Part shown: positions 28,229 to 36,981 of the stretch, piece after piece
Position numbering within the stretch: the stretch's first letter is position 1
Layout of the letters: each line of letters begins with the position of its first letter
Source: Geminicoccus harenae
GTDB taxonomy: Bacteria; Pseudomonadota; Alphaproteobacteria; Geminicoccales; Geminicoccaceae
Assembly (NCBI RefSeq): GCF_019800005.1
Contig: NZ_JABGCL010000008.1
Location: 124,001-188,000, forward strand
Reading direction: 5' to 3'
Length of the DNA: 64,000 nt
The notes under the pieces: generated by a model
Told to the model about the DNA's origin: nothing
Databases searched by the model: none
Seen by the model: the letters and a program-made list of their open reading frames with translations, nothing else
Program-made: the position numbers and the translations under genes

Positions 28229-29494
28229 TCACCAGCGGCCGCCGCGGCTGAGCCGGTCCAGCCGGTCGGCCAGCGCATCGAGCGCCGCCGCGGCCTCGGC
28301 CCGGCCGCTCAGCACCTGGTGCGCCGCGTTGTAGAACTCGGCGCTGACCTGGTTGTACCTGGCGCCGGTCACCCGGGCCGGCCGCGCCACCGCGTTGGTG
28401 AAGGTCTCGTAGAGGTCGCCCATGAAGGGGGCCGCCTCCAGCACGTCGGTGTCCTGGTAGAGGGCCGGGATGGTCGGGTTGTAGGCCCCCTCGATCGCCC
28501 GGCGCTTCTGCTCGGTGGGCGAGCTCAGGAAGCGGACCAGGTCGATCGCCTCGGCAGGGCTGTCGGAATATTTGCTGACTGCGAGCTGCCAGCCGCCGAG
28601 CGTCCCGGTCGTCTTGCCGTTCTCGCCGCCCTTGGGCAGGGCCGCCACGCCGATCTTGTCCTGGACCGGGCTGTCCTCCGCCTGCCCGAGCCCCCAGGCA
28701 TAGGGCCAGTTGCGCATGAACACGGCGTTGCCGGCCTGGAAGACGCCGCGCGCCTCCTCCTCCTGGTAGTTCAGCACGCCTTCGGGCGAGATCTGGCCCA
28801 CGGTCGAGGCGGCCCAGGTCAGGGCCGCTGCCGCCTGCGGGTTGGCCACCGTGATCTTGCCCTCCGCATCCACGATCTGGCCGCCGCCGAAACTGTCGAT
28901 CCATTCCAGGGCGTTGCAGGTCAGCCCTTCATAGGCCTTGGCTTGGTAGACATAGCCCCACATCCGGTCGTTGCCGGCGGCGCGCTCGCCGTCCTGGACC
29001 TGCTTGGCGGCCGCGGACAGTTCCTCCCAGGTCTCGGGCGGCTGCAGGCCGTACTTCTCCAGCAGGTCCTTGCGGTAATAGAGCAGGCCGGCATCGGTGA
29101 ACCAGGGCATCGCCACCAGTGCACCTTCCACTGTGTTGTTCTCGATGATCGCCGGGAAGTGCGCGCTGACCTCCTCCTGGGAGAACTCGCCGGACAGGTC
29201 GAGGAAATGGCTGCCGAGCAGGCCCGGCCAGACCACGTCGATCTGGAACACGTCGACATCGCCCGAGCCGGCCGCGAGCAGCTGCTGGTAGAGCGCCAGG
29301 CGCTCGGTGGCGGAATTGGGCGTGGAGACGATCTCCACCTCGTTGCCGGTCTGCTTCGCCCAGGCCTCCGCGCCGGTCCGGCAGAACTCCAGCTCCGCCC
29401 CGACCGAACCGCAGGAGATCGAGATCGTGGCAGCCTGCGCACTGGCGCCGACCATCAGGGCGGCCAGTGCCGCGAACGTCGCGAGCTTCGGCAT
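28229..29494 (-). CDS. Sugar ABC transporter substrate-binding protein (trehalose/maltose type)
   Basis: 421 residues with a signal peptide (MPKLATFAALAALMVGASAQA, 21 residues). The mature protein has the family-1 layout: DVDVFQIDVVWPG, AMPWFTDAGLLYYRKDLLEKYG, PPETWEELSAAAK and GGWQLAVSKYSDSPAEAIDL. These resemble ThuE/LpqY-type binding proteins, so an alpha-linked disaccharide is a fair guess. GGGGAG lies eight bases before ATG 29494. First gene of the four-gene transporter operon and divergent from the sulfatase-family gene. Confidence 0.9.
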   Translation of the reverse strand: MPKLATFAALAALMVGASAQAATISISCGSVGAELEFCRTGAEAWAKQTGNEVEIVSTPNSATERLALYQQLLAAGSGDVDVFQIDVVWPGLLGSHFLDLSGEFSQEEVSAHFPAIIENNTVEGALVAMPWFTDAGLLYYRKDLLEKYGLQPPETWEELSAAAKQVQDGERAAGNDRMWGYVYQAKAYEGLTCNALEWIDSFGGGQIVDAEGKITVANPQAAAALTWAASTVGQISPEGVLNYQEEEARGVFQAGNAVFMRNWPYAWGLGQAEDSPVQDKIGVAALPKGGENGKTTGTLGGWQLAVSKYSDSPAEAIDLVRFLSSPTEQKRRAIEGAYNPTIPALYQDTDVLEAAPFMGDLYETFTNAVARPARVTGARYNQVSAEFYNAAHQVLSGRAEAAAALDALADRLDRLSRGGRW

Positions 29495-29636
29495 CGTCGT
29501 TCTCCCCGACCATTCGTTTCCGCCGGAAGGGTGGCGCGCACCGCTCCCGCTTGTCCACCCCTCCTGCCTACCCGGGCCGCCCGGTTGCCCAGGCGCCGTT
29601 CCCGCGTCACCATCGCCCGCGGCGGCGGGGGCAGGC

Positions 29637-31124
29637 GTGCTGAACATTCTCTTCATCACGGCGGACCAGTGGCGCGGCGACTGCCTCTCCGCGGTCGGCC
29701 ACCCGGCCGTGCGCACGCCGAACCTCGACCGGCTGGCCGCGGACGGCGTGCTGTTCACCCGGCACTTCTCCAACATGACTCCCTGCGGGCCGTCGCGCGC
29801 CTGCCTCCACACCGGCACCTACGGCTTCAACCACCGCTCGATCCGCAACGGGACGCCGCTCGACCGGCGCCACACCACGCTCGCGGTGGAACTGCACAAG
29901 GCGGGCTGGGATCCCATCCTGTTCGGCTATACCGACACCAGCGCCGACCCGCGTGACCTCCCTGCCACGGATCCGCGCCTCCTCACCTACGAGGGGATCG
30001 CACCCGGCTACCGGCCGGTCTGCCTGATGCTGGAGAGTGCCTTGCCCTGGCTGGAGCATCTGCGGGAGCGAGGCTATGGCGAGCGCTCCCTGGCCGAACT
30101 CTATGGTGGCCCGCTGGGCGCCCCAGCGCCGTTCCGGGCCGAGGACAGCGAGACCGCCTTCTTGACCGACCAGGCCATCGCGTTCCTGGAACGGCGGAGC
30201 CCCCACCCCTTCTTCCTGCACCTCTCCTACATCAAGCCGCACCCACCCTTTGTGGCCGCCGCTCCCTGGCACGCCTCGGTCGATCCGGAACTCCTGCCCC
30301 CGTCGGTGCGCCGCGCGGACCCGGCCGCCGAAGGCCTGCTGCACCCCTGGCTGGCCGCTCATCTGCGCCGCCCCCTGGGCGACTGGTTCCAGCCGCATCT
30401 GGGCGGCACGCAAGGCCTGGATGGCCTGCCCTTGCAACGGATCCGGCAGGTCTATCTGGGCCTGATCGAGGAGGTGGACCACCATGTCGGCCGCCTCCTG
30501 GCGCATCTGGCCAGAACCGGGCTGCTGGAACGCACGCTGGTGCTGTTCACCGCCGACCATGGCGAGATGGCCGGCGACCACTGGATGATCGGCAAGTCCG
30601 GCTTCTTCCCGCAGGCCTTCCACGTACCGATGATCGCGCGCCACCCGGCGGGTGCCCGCGGCCGGCGGGTGGCGGCGTTCACCGAGCATGTCGACCTGAT
30701 GCCCACCCTCATGCAGGCGGCGGGCCTGCCGGTCCCGCTCCAGTGCGACGGCCATGACCTTGGAGGCTTCATCCAGGGCCAGGAGCCGCAGCGCTGGCGC
30801 GATGCCGTCCATTACGAGCACGATGTCGGCGACCTGGAGACCGGCTGGCACCGCAACGCGCTGGGCCTGGGCGACCACCAATGCGGGCTGGCGGTGCGGA
30901 TGGACGGGCACCATGCGCTGGTGGCCTTCGCCGGCCTGCCCGACCTCCTGTTCGACCTCGCCAGCGACCCGCACTGGCTGGCCGACCGTGCCGGAGACCC
31001 CGCCTTGGCGCCAGTGTACGCCCGGCTCGCGTCCGGCATGCTGTCCTGGCGGATGCGCTACGCCGACCGCCGCCTGTCCTCGGCACTGCTGACCCCGGCG
31101 GGTCCGGTCGGCCGCTTCGAATAG
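29637..31124 (+). CDS. Formylglycine-type phosphonate monoester hydrolase / sulfatase family enzyme
   Basis: 495 residues, alkaline-phosphatase superfamily. Metal ligand Asp10 (ITADQWRGD); Cys50-Gly-Pro-Ser-Arg54 is the C-x-P-S-R motif in which Cys is converted to formylglycine; Asp307-His308 (TADHGEMAGDH) and Lys320 complete the site. TGTYGFNHRSIRNGTPLD, SYIKPHPPFVAAAPWHA and the C-terminal SWRMRYADRRLS follow the phosphonate monoester hydrolase branch more closely than arylsulfatases. Start is GTG 29637. No signal peptide, so cytosolic. No formylglycine-generating enzyme gene is in the window. The 3' end overlaps nth by 67 bases. Confidence 0.82.
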   Translation: MLNILFITADQWRGDCLSAVGHPAVRTPNLDRLAADGVLFTRHFSNMTPCGPSRACLHTGTYGFNHRSIRNGTPLDRRHTTLAVELHKAGWDPILFGYTDTSADPRDLPATDPRLLTYEGIAPGYRPVCLMLESALPWLEHLRERGYGERSLAELYGGPLGAPAPFRAEDSETAFLTDQAIAFLERRSPHPFFLHLSYIKPHPPFVAAAPWHASVDPELLPPSVRRADPAAEGLLHPWLAAHLRRPLGDWFQPHLGGTQGLDGLPLQRIRQVYLGLIEEVDHHVGRLLAHLARTGLLERTLVLFTADHGEMAGDHWMIGKSGFFPQAFHVPMIARHPAGARGRRVAAFTEHVDLMPTLMQAAGLPVPLQCDGHDLGGFIQGQEPQRWRDAVHYEHDVGDLETGWHRNALGLGDHQCGLAVRMDGHHALVAFAGLPDLLFDLASDPHWLADRAGDPALAPVYARLASGMLSWRMRYADRRLSSALLTPAGPVGRFE

Positions 31125-31765
31125 AGCTGCTTGTCCGGGTAGAGGCACCAGGGCTCGATCACGCAGCGCCAGCATTCCGGCCGGCGAGCCTTGCAGACAT
31201 AGCGGCCATGCAGGATCAGCCAGTGGTGCGCACCCATGCGGTACTGCTCCGGCACGACCTCCAGCAGGCCCTGCTCGACCTTCTCCACGGTCTTGCCTGG
31301 TGCCAGGCCGGTGCGGTTGGCGACCCGGAAGATATGGGTGTCGACCGCGATCGTGGGCTCGCCGAACGCGACGTTCAGGACCACGTTGGCGGTCTTGCGC
31401 CCCACCCCCGGCAGGGCTTCCAGGGCGGCCCGGTCGTGGGGCACCTCGCCGCCATGGCGCTCCACCAGTTCCTGGGCCAGCGCCACGACGTTCTTCGCCT
31501 TGTTGCGCCACAGGCCGAGGGTGCGGATATGCTCGCCCACCTCCGCCTCGCTCAGCCGCGCCATGCTCCTGGCATCCGGTGCCGCGGCGAACAGCCCCTT
31601 GGTCGCCTTGTTCACGCCGACATCGGTCGACTGTGCCGAGAGGACCACCGCTACCAGCAATGTGAAGGGAGTCGTGTAGACGAGTTCCGTCTGCGGGGCT
31701 GGATCATTCTGGGCGAGTCGGGCGAAAATCGCCTCGACCCGCTCCGCTGTCATGGCCTGGCTCAT
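31058..31765 (-). CDS. nth: Endonuclease III
   Basis: 235 residues. DNA glycosylase/AP lyase for oxidised pyrimidines. The helix-hairpin-helix LPGVGRKTANVVL holds catalytic Lys124; Asp142 lies in VDTHIFRV; Cys191, Cys198, Cys201 and Cys207 (C-x6-C-x2-C-x5-C) bind the [4Fe-4S] cluster. Start 31765 (MSQAMTAERVE); an internal ATG at 31753 is possible. Overlaps tail-to-tail with the sulfatase-family gene, which leaves its C-terminal 22 residues variable. Confidence 0.96.
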   Translation of the reverse strand: MSQAMTAERVEAIFARLAQNDPAPQTELVYTTPFTLLVAVVLSAQSTDVGVNKATKGLFAAAPDARSMARLSEAEVGEHIRTLGLWRNKAKNVVALAQELVERHGGEVPHDRAALEALPGVGRKTANVVLNVAFGEPTIAVDTHIFRVANRTGLAPGKTVEKVEQGLLEVVPEQYRMGAHHWLILHGRYVCKARRPECWRCVIEPWCLYPDKQLYSKRPTGPAGVSSAEDRRRSA

Positions 31766-31837
31766 GGTCCGCCTGGTCGGGGCTGTTCCGGGTTGCCGCC
31801 GGTCATATATCCGTTGCTGCCTGCGATCGAGGTGACA

Positions 31838-32329
31838 ATGAGCGAGCGCCCCGTGGCCGAACCGGTGCTGTTCGACGCGGTGATCTACCCGAACCCGCCG
31901 ATCTCGCGGAACGGCTTCATCCTGGTGGTGGGCGGCTTCGCCGTCCTGTCGGGCGCGATCGGGCTCGCCACCTTCCTGGCCGGTGCCTGGCCGGTGATCG
32001 GCTTTCTCGGCCTGGACGTGCTGGCGCTGGCCCTGGGCTTTGCCGTGGTACGGCGCCGTGCGCGCGCCTTCGAGGCCGTGCACCTGGTGCGGGAGCGGCT
32101 GACCATCCGCCGGGTCGACCATCGCGGCCGCTCGGCCGAATGGCGGCTCCTGCCCTACTTCACCCGGGTCGAGCTGGACCAGCCGGCCGGCCATCTGAGC
32201 CTGGTGCGGGTCCGCGACCACACCACAAGAGTGCATATCGGTGCGTTCCTGACGCCGCGCGAACGTGCCGAGCTGGCACAGGCGCTGCGTACCGCACTGG
32301 GCAGTACCAAGACCCTCATGCCGCTCTGA
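31838..32329 (+). CDS. DUF2244 membrane protein
   Basis: 163 residues: two adjacent transmembrane helices (RNGFILVVGGFAVLSGAIGL and PVIGFLGLDVLALALGFAVV), then a cytoplasmic domain with LTIRRVDHRGRSAEWRLLPY and HIGAFLTPRERAELAQAL, all typical of DUF2244. Function unknown; in many Alphaproteobacteria the family sits beside nth, as here (divergent, 72 bases apart). GAGGTG precedes the ATG. Confidence 0.9.
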   Translation: MSERPVAEPVLFDAVIYPNPPISRNGFILVVGGFAVLSGAIGLATFLAGAWPVIGFLGLDVLALALGFAVVRRRARAFEAVHLVRERLTIRRVDHRGRSAEWRLLPYFTRVELDQPAGHLSLVRVRDHTTRVHIGAFLTPRERAELAQALRTALGSTKTLMPL

Positions 32330-32650
32330 GCCGGAAGCGTGCGGCTCGTCTCCACCATTTCCGGAAGGAAGCCACACACATTCCGTTGGACAGGTTCTAT
32401 CGTCACCCGGATACTCGGCACCGTACGGTGCGTTGCGTTCACGAGCCGGTAGCCAGATCTGAAGGTCCGCGTCGGTTTTTTGTATGAAGACCTCGCTGAA
32501 CTGGTCTTATTTCCGGTGCGACGATCAGGAATGTGGACCGGAAGCAATGTTTGCCTTATTCGCCTGGGTATCGGCAGACGAGATTCGCGCTATAGGTGTA
32601 GCCGTCACGGCGCGAATGCAGGATCCCGGTGCGTGACAGGCGAAGACGAC
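32330..32650. other. Intergenic stretch with a 14-bp palindrome
   Basis: About 320 bases without a gene. It contains the perfect palindrome GCACCGTACGGTGC at 32418-32431 and lower G+C than the flanks around 32440-32600. The palindrome is too short to judge as an operator; no matching second copy was noticed in the window. Confidence 0.5.
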
Positions 32651-33145
32651 ATGAACTCGATGAGAATGACTTCGTCAGAGGGCGCCCGAATGGCCAGCGA
32701 CTTGCCGCTCAGCAAGCTGCGCGGCCTGCCCTCGGCGATCCGCCTGGCGCTCAAGGGCCGCCGCATCACCACCTGCGAGCAGTTGCTGCGCGCGGCCGGC
32801 AGCGAGTCCGCCCGCCGCATCCTCCTGGCCCAGACCAGGCTCGACGAGGCCGACCTCATGGTCATCGTGCACCGCGCCGACTTGGCGCGCATCGACGGGC
32901 TGGGCGCGGTGTTCGGCCTGATCCTGGAGGAGATCGGCATCAGCACGGTGGCGCAGCTCGCCGCCGAAGAGCCGGCGCAGCTCCATCACCGGGTACGCGA
33001 GTATAATCGCCAGGAACGGATCTCGCGCCGCTCGCCCACGCCGGAGGAGGTCGCGGACTGGGTCACCCAGGCGCGGCACCTGCCCAAGCGGGTCGACGAT
33101 CCGCGCCATGCCGCCAGCACGCTGGGCATGTCGCTGCGCCGCTAG
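32651..33145 (+). CDS. DUF4332 (helix-hairpin-helix-like) protein
   Basis: 164 residues from ATG 32651. The body LSKLRGLPSAIRLALKGRRI, TTCEQLLRAA, RADLARIDGLGAVFGLILEE, IGISTVAQLAAEEPAQLHHR and PTPEEVADWVTQAR repeats the two helix-hairpin-helix units of DUF4332. These units resemble DNA-binding or protein-binding hairpins, but the role is not known. ATG 32690, behind AGAGGG, is an equally good start and would remove 13 residues lying before the conserved part. Confidence 0.8.
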   Translation: MNSMRMTSSEGARMASDLPLSKLRGLPSAIRLALKGRRITTCEQLLRAAGSESARRILLAQTRLDEADLMVIVHRADLARIDGLGAVFGLILEEIGISTVAQLAAEEPAQLHHRVREYNRQERISRRSPTPEEVADWVTQARHLPKRVDDPRHAASTLGMSLRR

Positions 33146-33156
33146 CGGCGCTCCAG

Positions 33157-33963
33157 TCAGAGACCCAGCACGTCGCGCATGCCGTAGAGCCCGGCCGGCC
33201 GGCCGGCCAGCCAGCGCGCCGCCCGCACCGCACCATGGGCGAAGATCCGCCGGTCGGTGGCGCGGTGGCCGAGCTCGATCCGCTCGGCATCGCCCGCGAA
33301 CAGCACGACATGCTCGCCCACGACATCGCCGCCGCGCAGCGTGGCGAAGCCGATCGTGCCCGGCTGCCTGGCCCCGGTGATCCCGTCGCGGCTGCGCACC
33401 GCGGCCTCGTCGAGCCGGACCTCGCGCCCGGCAGCCGCCGCCCGGCCCAGCGCCAGCGCCGTGCCCGATGGCGCGTCGACCTTGTTGCGGTGGTGCATCT
33501 CCAGGATCTCGATGTCCCAGTCGTCGTCGAGCGTGGCGGCGACCCGCTCGACCAGGCCCAGCAGCAGGTTCACGCCCAGGCTCATGTTGGCCGCCCAGAG
33601 CACCGGGCAGGTGCCCGCGAGCCGCACCAGCTCGGCGAACTCCGCCTGCGAGAAGCCGGTGGTGCCGACCACCTGGGCCTTGCCGGCGGCGGCCACGACC
33701 TGCAGATGGGCCAGCGTCGCCTCCGGGCTCGAGAACTCGATCAGGACATCGGCCGCCGCCACCAGTGCCGCGAGGTCGGCACTGGCCGGCTGGCCCACTG
33801 GATCCCGGCCTGCCAGCAGCCCGAGGTCCTCGCCCAGGGCCGGGTGGTCCGGGCGCTCGACCCCCCCGGCCAGGGCCAGACCGGGAGCATCCAGCACGGC
33901 GGCGAGGTTGCTGCGCCCCATCCGCCCGGCACAGCCGATGATCCCGACCTTGATCTGCTCCAT
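33157..33963 (-). CDS. dapB: 4-hydroxy-tetrahydrodipicolinate reductase
   Basis: 268 residues. Lysine/diaminopimelate pathway enzyme. Cofactor loop VGIIGCAGRMGRS (6-18), FSSPEATLAHL, the GTTGFS loop, and the substrate/catalytic motif EMHHRNKVDAPSGTAL. C-terminal HGAVRAARWLAGRPAGLYGM is also standard. GGAGAG stands six bases before the ATG at 33963. Confidence 0.96.
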   Translation of the reverse strand: MEQIKVGIIGCAGRMGRSNLAAVLDAPGLALAGGVERPDHPALGEDLGLLAGRDPVGQPASADLAALVAAADVLIEFSSPEATLAHLQVVAAAGKAQVVGTTGFSQAEFAELVRLAGTCPVLWAANMSLGVNLLLGLVERVAATLDDDWDIEILEMHHRNKVDAPSGTALALGRAAAAGREVRLDEAAVRSRDGITGARQPGTIGFATLRGGDVVGEHVVLFAGDAERIELGHRATDRRIFAHGAVRAARWLAGRPAGLYGMRDVLGL

Positions 33964-34125
33964 GTCCACTCTCCGCCCCCGTCCGGCCGGCGCGGGGCTT
34001 GCGCCCGCCATCACCAGCCGCGGCGGTGGTGCCCGTTTCCGCAGGACGGCGCAAGCAAGGCGACGCGCACGCGGGGAGCCGTTACTCTCCGCTTGCGGGC
34101 TGAACGCAACTAGGAGGGGCCAGCG

Positions 34126-34860
34126 GTGAGCGCAGCAGGATCGATCCAGGAACAGTTGCCCGTCGCGATGGCGCCGTGGTCGCCTGGCGAGGGGCCAGTC
34201 GGCCTCGTGATTGTCGACGTCGTCCATGGTTTCTGCACGGTCGGCGCCGGTCCGCTGGCGCCCGCCGTCCCGAACCCGCAGGTCAGCCGGATGATCCGCG
34301 AGATCGATGATCTCGCCCGCCGGTTCACGGCGGCCGGGCACCCGATCCTGGCCTTTCTAGACACCCATGAGCCCGACCGGCCCGAGCCGCCCTACCCGCC
34401 CCACTGCCTGCGCGGCAGTGGCCACGAGGAGCTGGTCGACGAGCTGGCCTGGCTGGAAGGCGAGCCGCTCGCCACCTTGCTCCGCTCGGACTGCATCAAC
34501 GGCTTCGTCAGCGCGATCGAGCCGGCCCATCCGGGTCACGGCGTCACCCACAACCGGGTGGTGGACTGGATCGCGCTCAACCGGCTCCGCTCGATCGTGG
34601 TGACCGGGATCTGCACGGACATCTGCGTGCTGGACTTCGTCGCGACCGTGCTGTCGGCGCGCAATCACGGGCTCCTGTCCACGCTGCGCGATGTCGTGGT
34701 GCTGGAGCCGGCCTGCGCCACCTACGATCTGCCGCTCGAGACGGCCCGCCATCTGGGCCTGCCGGACACCGCCGCCCACCCGCAGGCGCTCACCCACCAT
34801 ATGGGCCTCTACGTGATGGCCGCGCGCGGGGCCGTGCTCGCCAGCGAGATCCGGGACTGA
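34126..34860 (+). CDS. Isochorismatase-like cysteine hydrolase (nicotinamidase type)
   Basis: 244 residues. Start GTG 34126 with a near-perfect AGGAGGGG six bases before. The fold's nucleophile lies in VVTGICTDICVLDFVATVLS and the first Asp in GLVIVDVVHGF. The third member of the triad, a Lys normally just before a xxxNGF stretch, appears as Ser in LLRSDCINGFVS, though an Arg stands beside it. FLDTHEPDRPEPPYPPHC is shared with nicotinamidase-like members. Reaction uncertain. Confidence 0.8.
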   Translation: MSAAGSIQEQLPVAMAPWSPGEGPVGLVIVDVVHGFCTVGAGPLAPAVPNPQVSRMIREIDDLARRFTAAGHPILAFLDTHEPDRPEPPYPPHCLRGSGHEELVDELAWLEGEPLATLLRSDCINGFVSAIEPAHPGHGVTHNRVVDWIALNRLRSIVVTGICTDICVLDFVATVLSARNHGLLSTLRDVVVLEPACATYDLPLETARHLGLPDTAAHPQALTHHMGLYVMAARGAVLASEIRD

Positions 34861-34942
34861 CCCGGCGCATGGGCCGGCCATTAGGAATGCGTTAACCGGC
34901 GCCGTCTATGCTCGCCCCGGATGGCGGCCGGCGGGACAGGAC

Positions 34943-36355
34943 ATGACGGGGCGACACAGACGATTGACGGGAGGGGCGGACCTGCGCCTCGACCCGGCCC
35001 GCCGACGCGGTGAGGCGATCGAGATTGAGGTCACGGGCGGCGTGCGGATCCTGGCCGCCAACGATCTGGGCGCCATGGCGTCCTGGGTCATGTTCGAGCA
35101 GGAGGACTGGTACGAGCCGGAACATGGCTGGCTGCGACGGCTGGTGCGGCCGGGCTGGCGCGTGCTGGACACCGCACCGGGCTGCGGGATCCTCCCGGCG
35201 ACGCTGACAGGGCGGGTCGGCCCCTCCGGCGCCGTGCTGGCCTGCGATCCGCTGCCGGCAGGTCATGCCCGCCTCCAGGCGATCCGCGCCGGCAACCGCC
35301 TGGACCCGCTGACACCCCTTCTGGCCCGGATCGCCTCGCCGGAGGAAACCGGCGCCGCGCAGCCGGCTACCACGCTGGACCGCTTGGCTGCGGACCATGG
35401 GCCGTTCGAGTTGGTCCGGCTCGGTTCCGACCCGCTCGCTATGCTCGCAGGTAGCCGACGACTGCTGGAATCGTCCCGGCCGATCCTGGTGCTGCCCATC
35501 GGCCCGGCCGATGGCGGGTCCGCCGGCGAGGCCGGCCTGCTGCTCCAGGAACATGGCTATGCGCTGCACCATCTCCTGCCGGGCTTTGGCGCGGCAGCAC
35601 CGCTCGATGCCGGCTTCCTGGACGATTTCACCACCAATCTGATCGCCTGCCCGCTGGAGCGTCAGGCCGGGCTGGCCGAGCGAGGCCTGCTGGCGCATGC
35701 CGAGGAACTGGCACGGGCTGAGCTGGATGTCCCGCCCCTGCCGGGGCCGCTGGCCCCGGGCTGGCCGGATCTAGTGCGCAGGATCGAGGCCGGGCTGGCG
35801 GCGGGCCTGCCGCTGCCGGCGCGGATCGCCTGGACCGGGCGGCTGGTCCGGGCATGGCTCGGCGGCCTGCGCGACTTCGTCGACCTGATGGACCGCCCGG
35901 CCCGGCTGACCACCCTGGCCGCCTTGCTGGCCGCCACCGGTGCGAGAGGCGCTGCCCTGGAGGCGATGCGCCCGCTCCTGCACCTGCTGCAGGCCGGGCA
36001 ACTGCGCCTGGATGAGCCGTTCCTGCCGATCCTGCCGCGGGCGGACCAGGCGGGTGATGCGGACGGGCCGGCGCGCTGGGAGCTGGCGATGGCGGCCGAT
36101 GCGCCCGAAACGGCCGAGCTCGGGCTGATCCATGCAACCGCGCGCCTGGTCGCCCATTCCGGCTTCCACGGCGGGGCCTTCCTGTATCCCTGGCTCAACC
36201 GCTACCGGCACAGCCGGGCATTCACCCCGGAGCTGGAGCGGCGGCGCCAGCTGTTCGCCCGCCGGCTCGGCGAGGCTCAAGGCTTCGAGCCCAGCCCGGC
36301 CATGCTGCGCTCGCGCAACGCCCGCTTCGCCCAGATTCCCCGACGGGCTGCCTGA
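34943..36355 (+). CDS. FkbM-like protein with degenerate methyltransferase site
   Basis: 470 residues. Residues 65-175 follow the FkbM methyltransferase pattern: a first strand and loop GWRVLDTAPGCGILPATL, GPSGAVLACDPLP, then TTLDRLAADHGPFELVRLG and SRRLLESSRPILVLPIG. The loop that is usually KIDVEGAE reads RLGSDPLA, and DIGANIG-like glycines are replaced by DTAPGCG, so SAM binding is doubtful. The C-terminal 250 residues are helical and end in a basic RSRNARFAQIPRRAA. Possibly a surface-polysaccharide modifier or a non-catalytic relative. Confidence 0.6.
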   Translation: MTGRHRRLTGGADLRLDPARRRGEAIEIEVTGGVRILAANDLGAMASWVMFEQEDWYEPEHGWLRRLVRPGWRVLDTAPGCGILPATLTGRVGPSGAVLACDPLPAGHARLQAIRAGNRLDPLTPLLARIASPEETGAAQPATTLDRLAADHGPFELVRLGSDPLAMLAGSRRLLESSRPILVLPIGPADGGSAGEAGLLLQEHGYALHHLLPGFGAAAPLDAGFLDDFTTNLIACPLERQAGLAERGLLAHAEELARAELDVPPLPGPLAPGWPDLVRRIEAGLAAGLPLPARIAWTGRLVRAWLGGLRDFVDLMDRPARLTTLAALLAATGARGAALEAMRPLLHLLQAGQLRLDEPFLPILPRADQAGDADGPARWELAMAADAPETAELGLIHATARLVAHSGFHGGAFLYPWLNRYRHSRAFTPELERRRQLFARRLGEAQGFEPSPAMLRSRNARFAQIPRRAA

Positions 36356-36392
36356 CGAGGTGCCGGTGCCCGCCCGGAGCGACCGGCGCTGC

Positions 36393-36815
36393 TCAGCCTT
36401 CCAGCGCCGCCTTCACCATCGGGCTGGCGAGCTTGAGGTCGATGGCCGAGCCGTGGCGGGCCTTCAGCTCCGCCATCACCTTGCCCATCTGCCGTGGCGA
36501 GCGCTCGGGCAGGGCCGCGACCACCGCCTCGACCTCGGCGCGGGTCTGGGCCTCGTCGAGCATGACCGGCAGGTAGCCGGTGAGGATCGCGCGCTCACGC
36601 TCCTGGACGGACGTGTCGCGGCCGGCGAGGTGGCCGATGGTTTCCTCGACATTCTTGAGGAAGGCGCGGACCGTGCGCACCACCGTCTCGTCGTCCGGCG
36701 ACTTGTCGTCCTTGCCGGCCGCCGCCATCAGGGTACCCAGCAGGTTCTTGGCGACCTCGTCGCGCGCCTTCATCGCGGCGAGCCGGTCGGAGCGGAGCTG
36801 ATCGAACAGGGCCAT
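36393..36815 (-). CDS. GatB/YqeY-domain protein
   Basis: 140 residues. MALFDQLRSDRLAAMKARDE, RAILTGYLPVMLDEAQTRAE, RQMGKVMAELKARHG and DLKLASPMVKAAL are the YqeY pattern, a helical domain also found at the C terminus of GatB and presumed to bind tRNA. Free-standing YqeY proteins have no settled role. Convergent with the FkbM-like gene. Confidence 0.92.
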   Translation of the reverse strand: MALFDQLRSDRLAAMKARDEVAKNLLGTLMAAAGKDDKSPDDETVVRTVRAFLKNVEETIGHLAGRDTSVQERERAILTGYLPVMLDEAQTRAEVEAVVAALPERSPRQMGKVMAELKARHGSAIDLKLASPMVKAALEG

Positions 36816-36981
36816 GACATCGTCCGGAAGGGGGAAGAAGCCCGGCCGGCGCGCTGGCGGCCCGGCAGGGAGCCGGGCAGATCGCCCGGCGTTGATGCAG
36901 ATGTAGGGTCGCGGAGCCGGGAGCGAAACGGTGTCGCGGCGGCGGGCCTGCCTTTGCGGCAAGGTGGATGGGGCTGCGACG

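Noticed and set aside
32418..32431. 14-bp palindrome GCACCGTACGGTGC as a specific operator
   Set aside because: A single short palindrome with no promoter elements at a clear distance and no second copy; kept only as a note.
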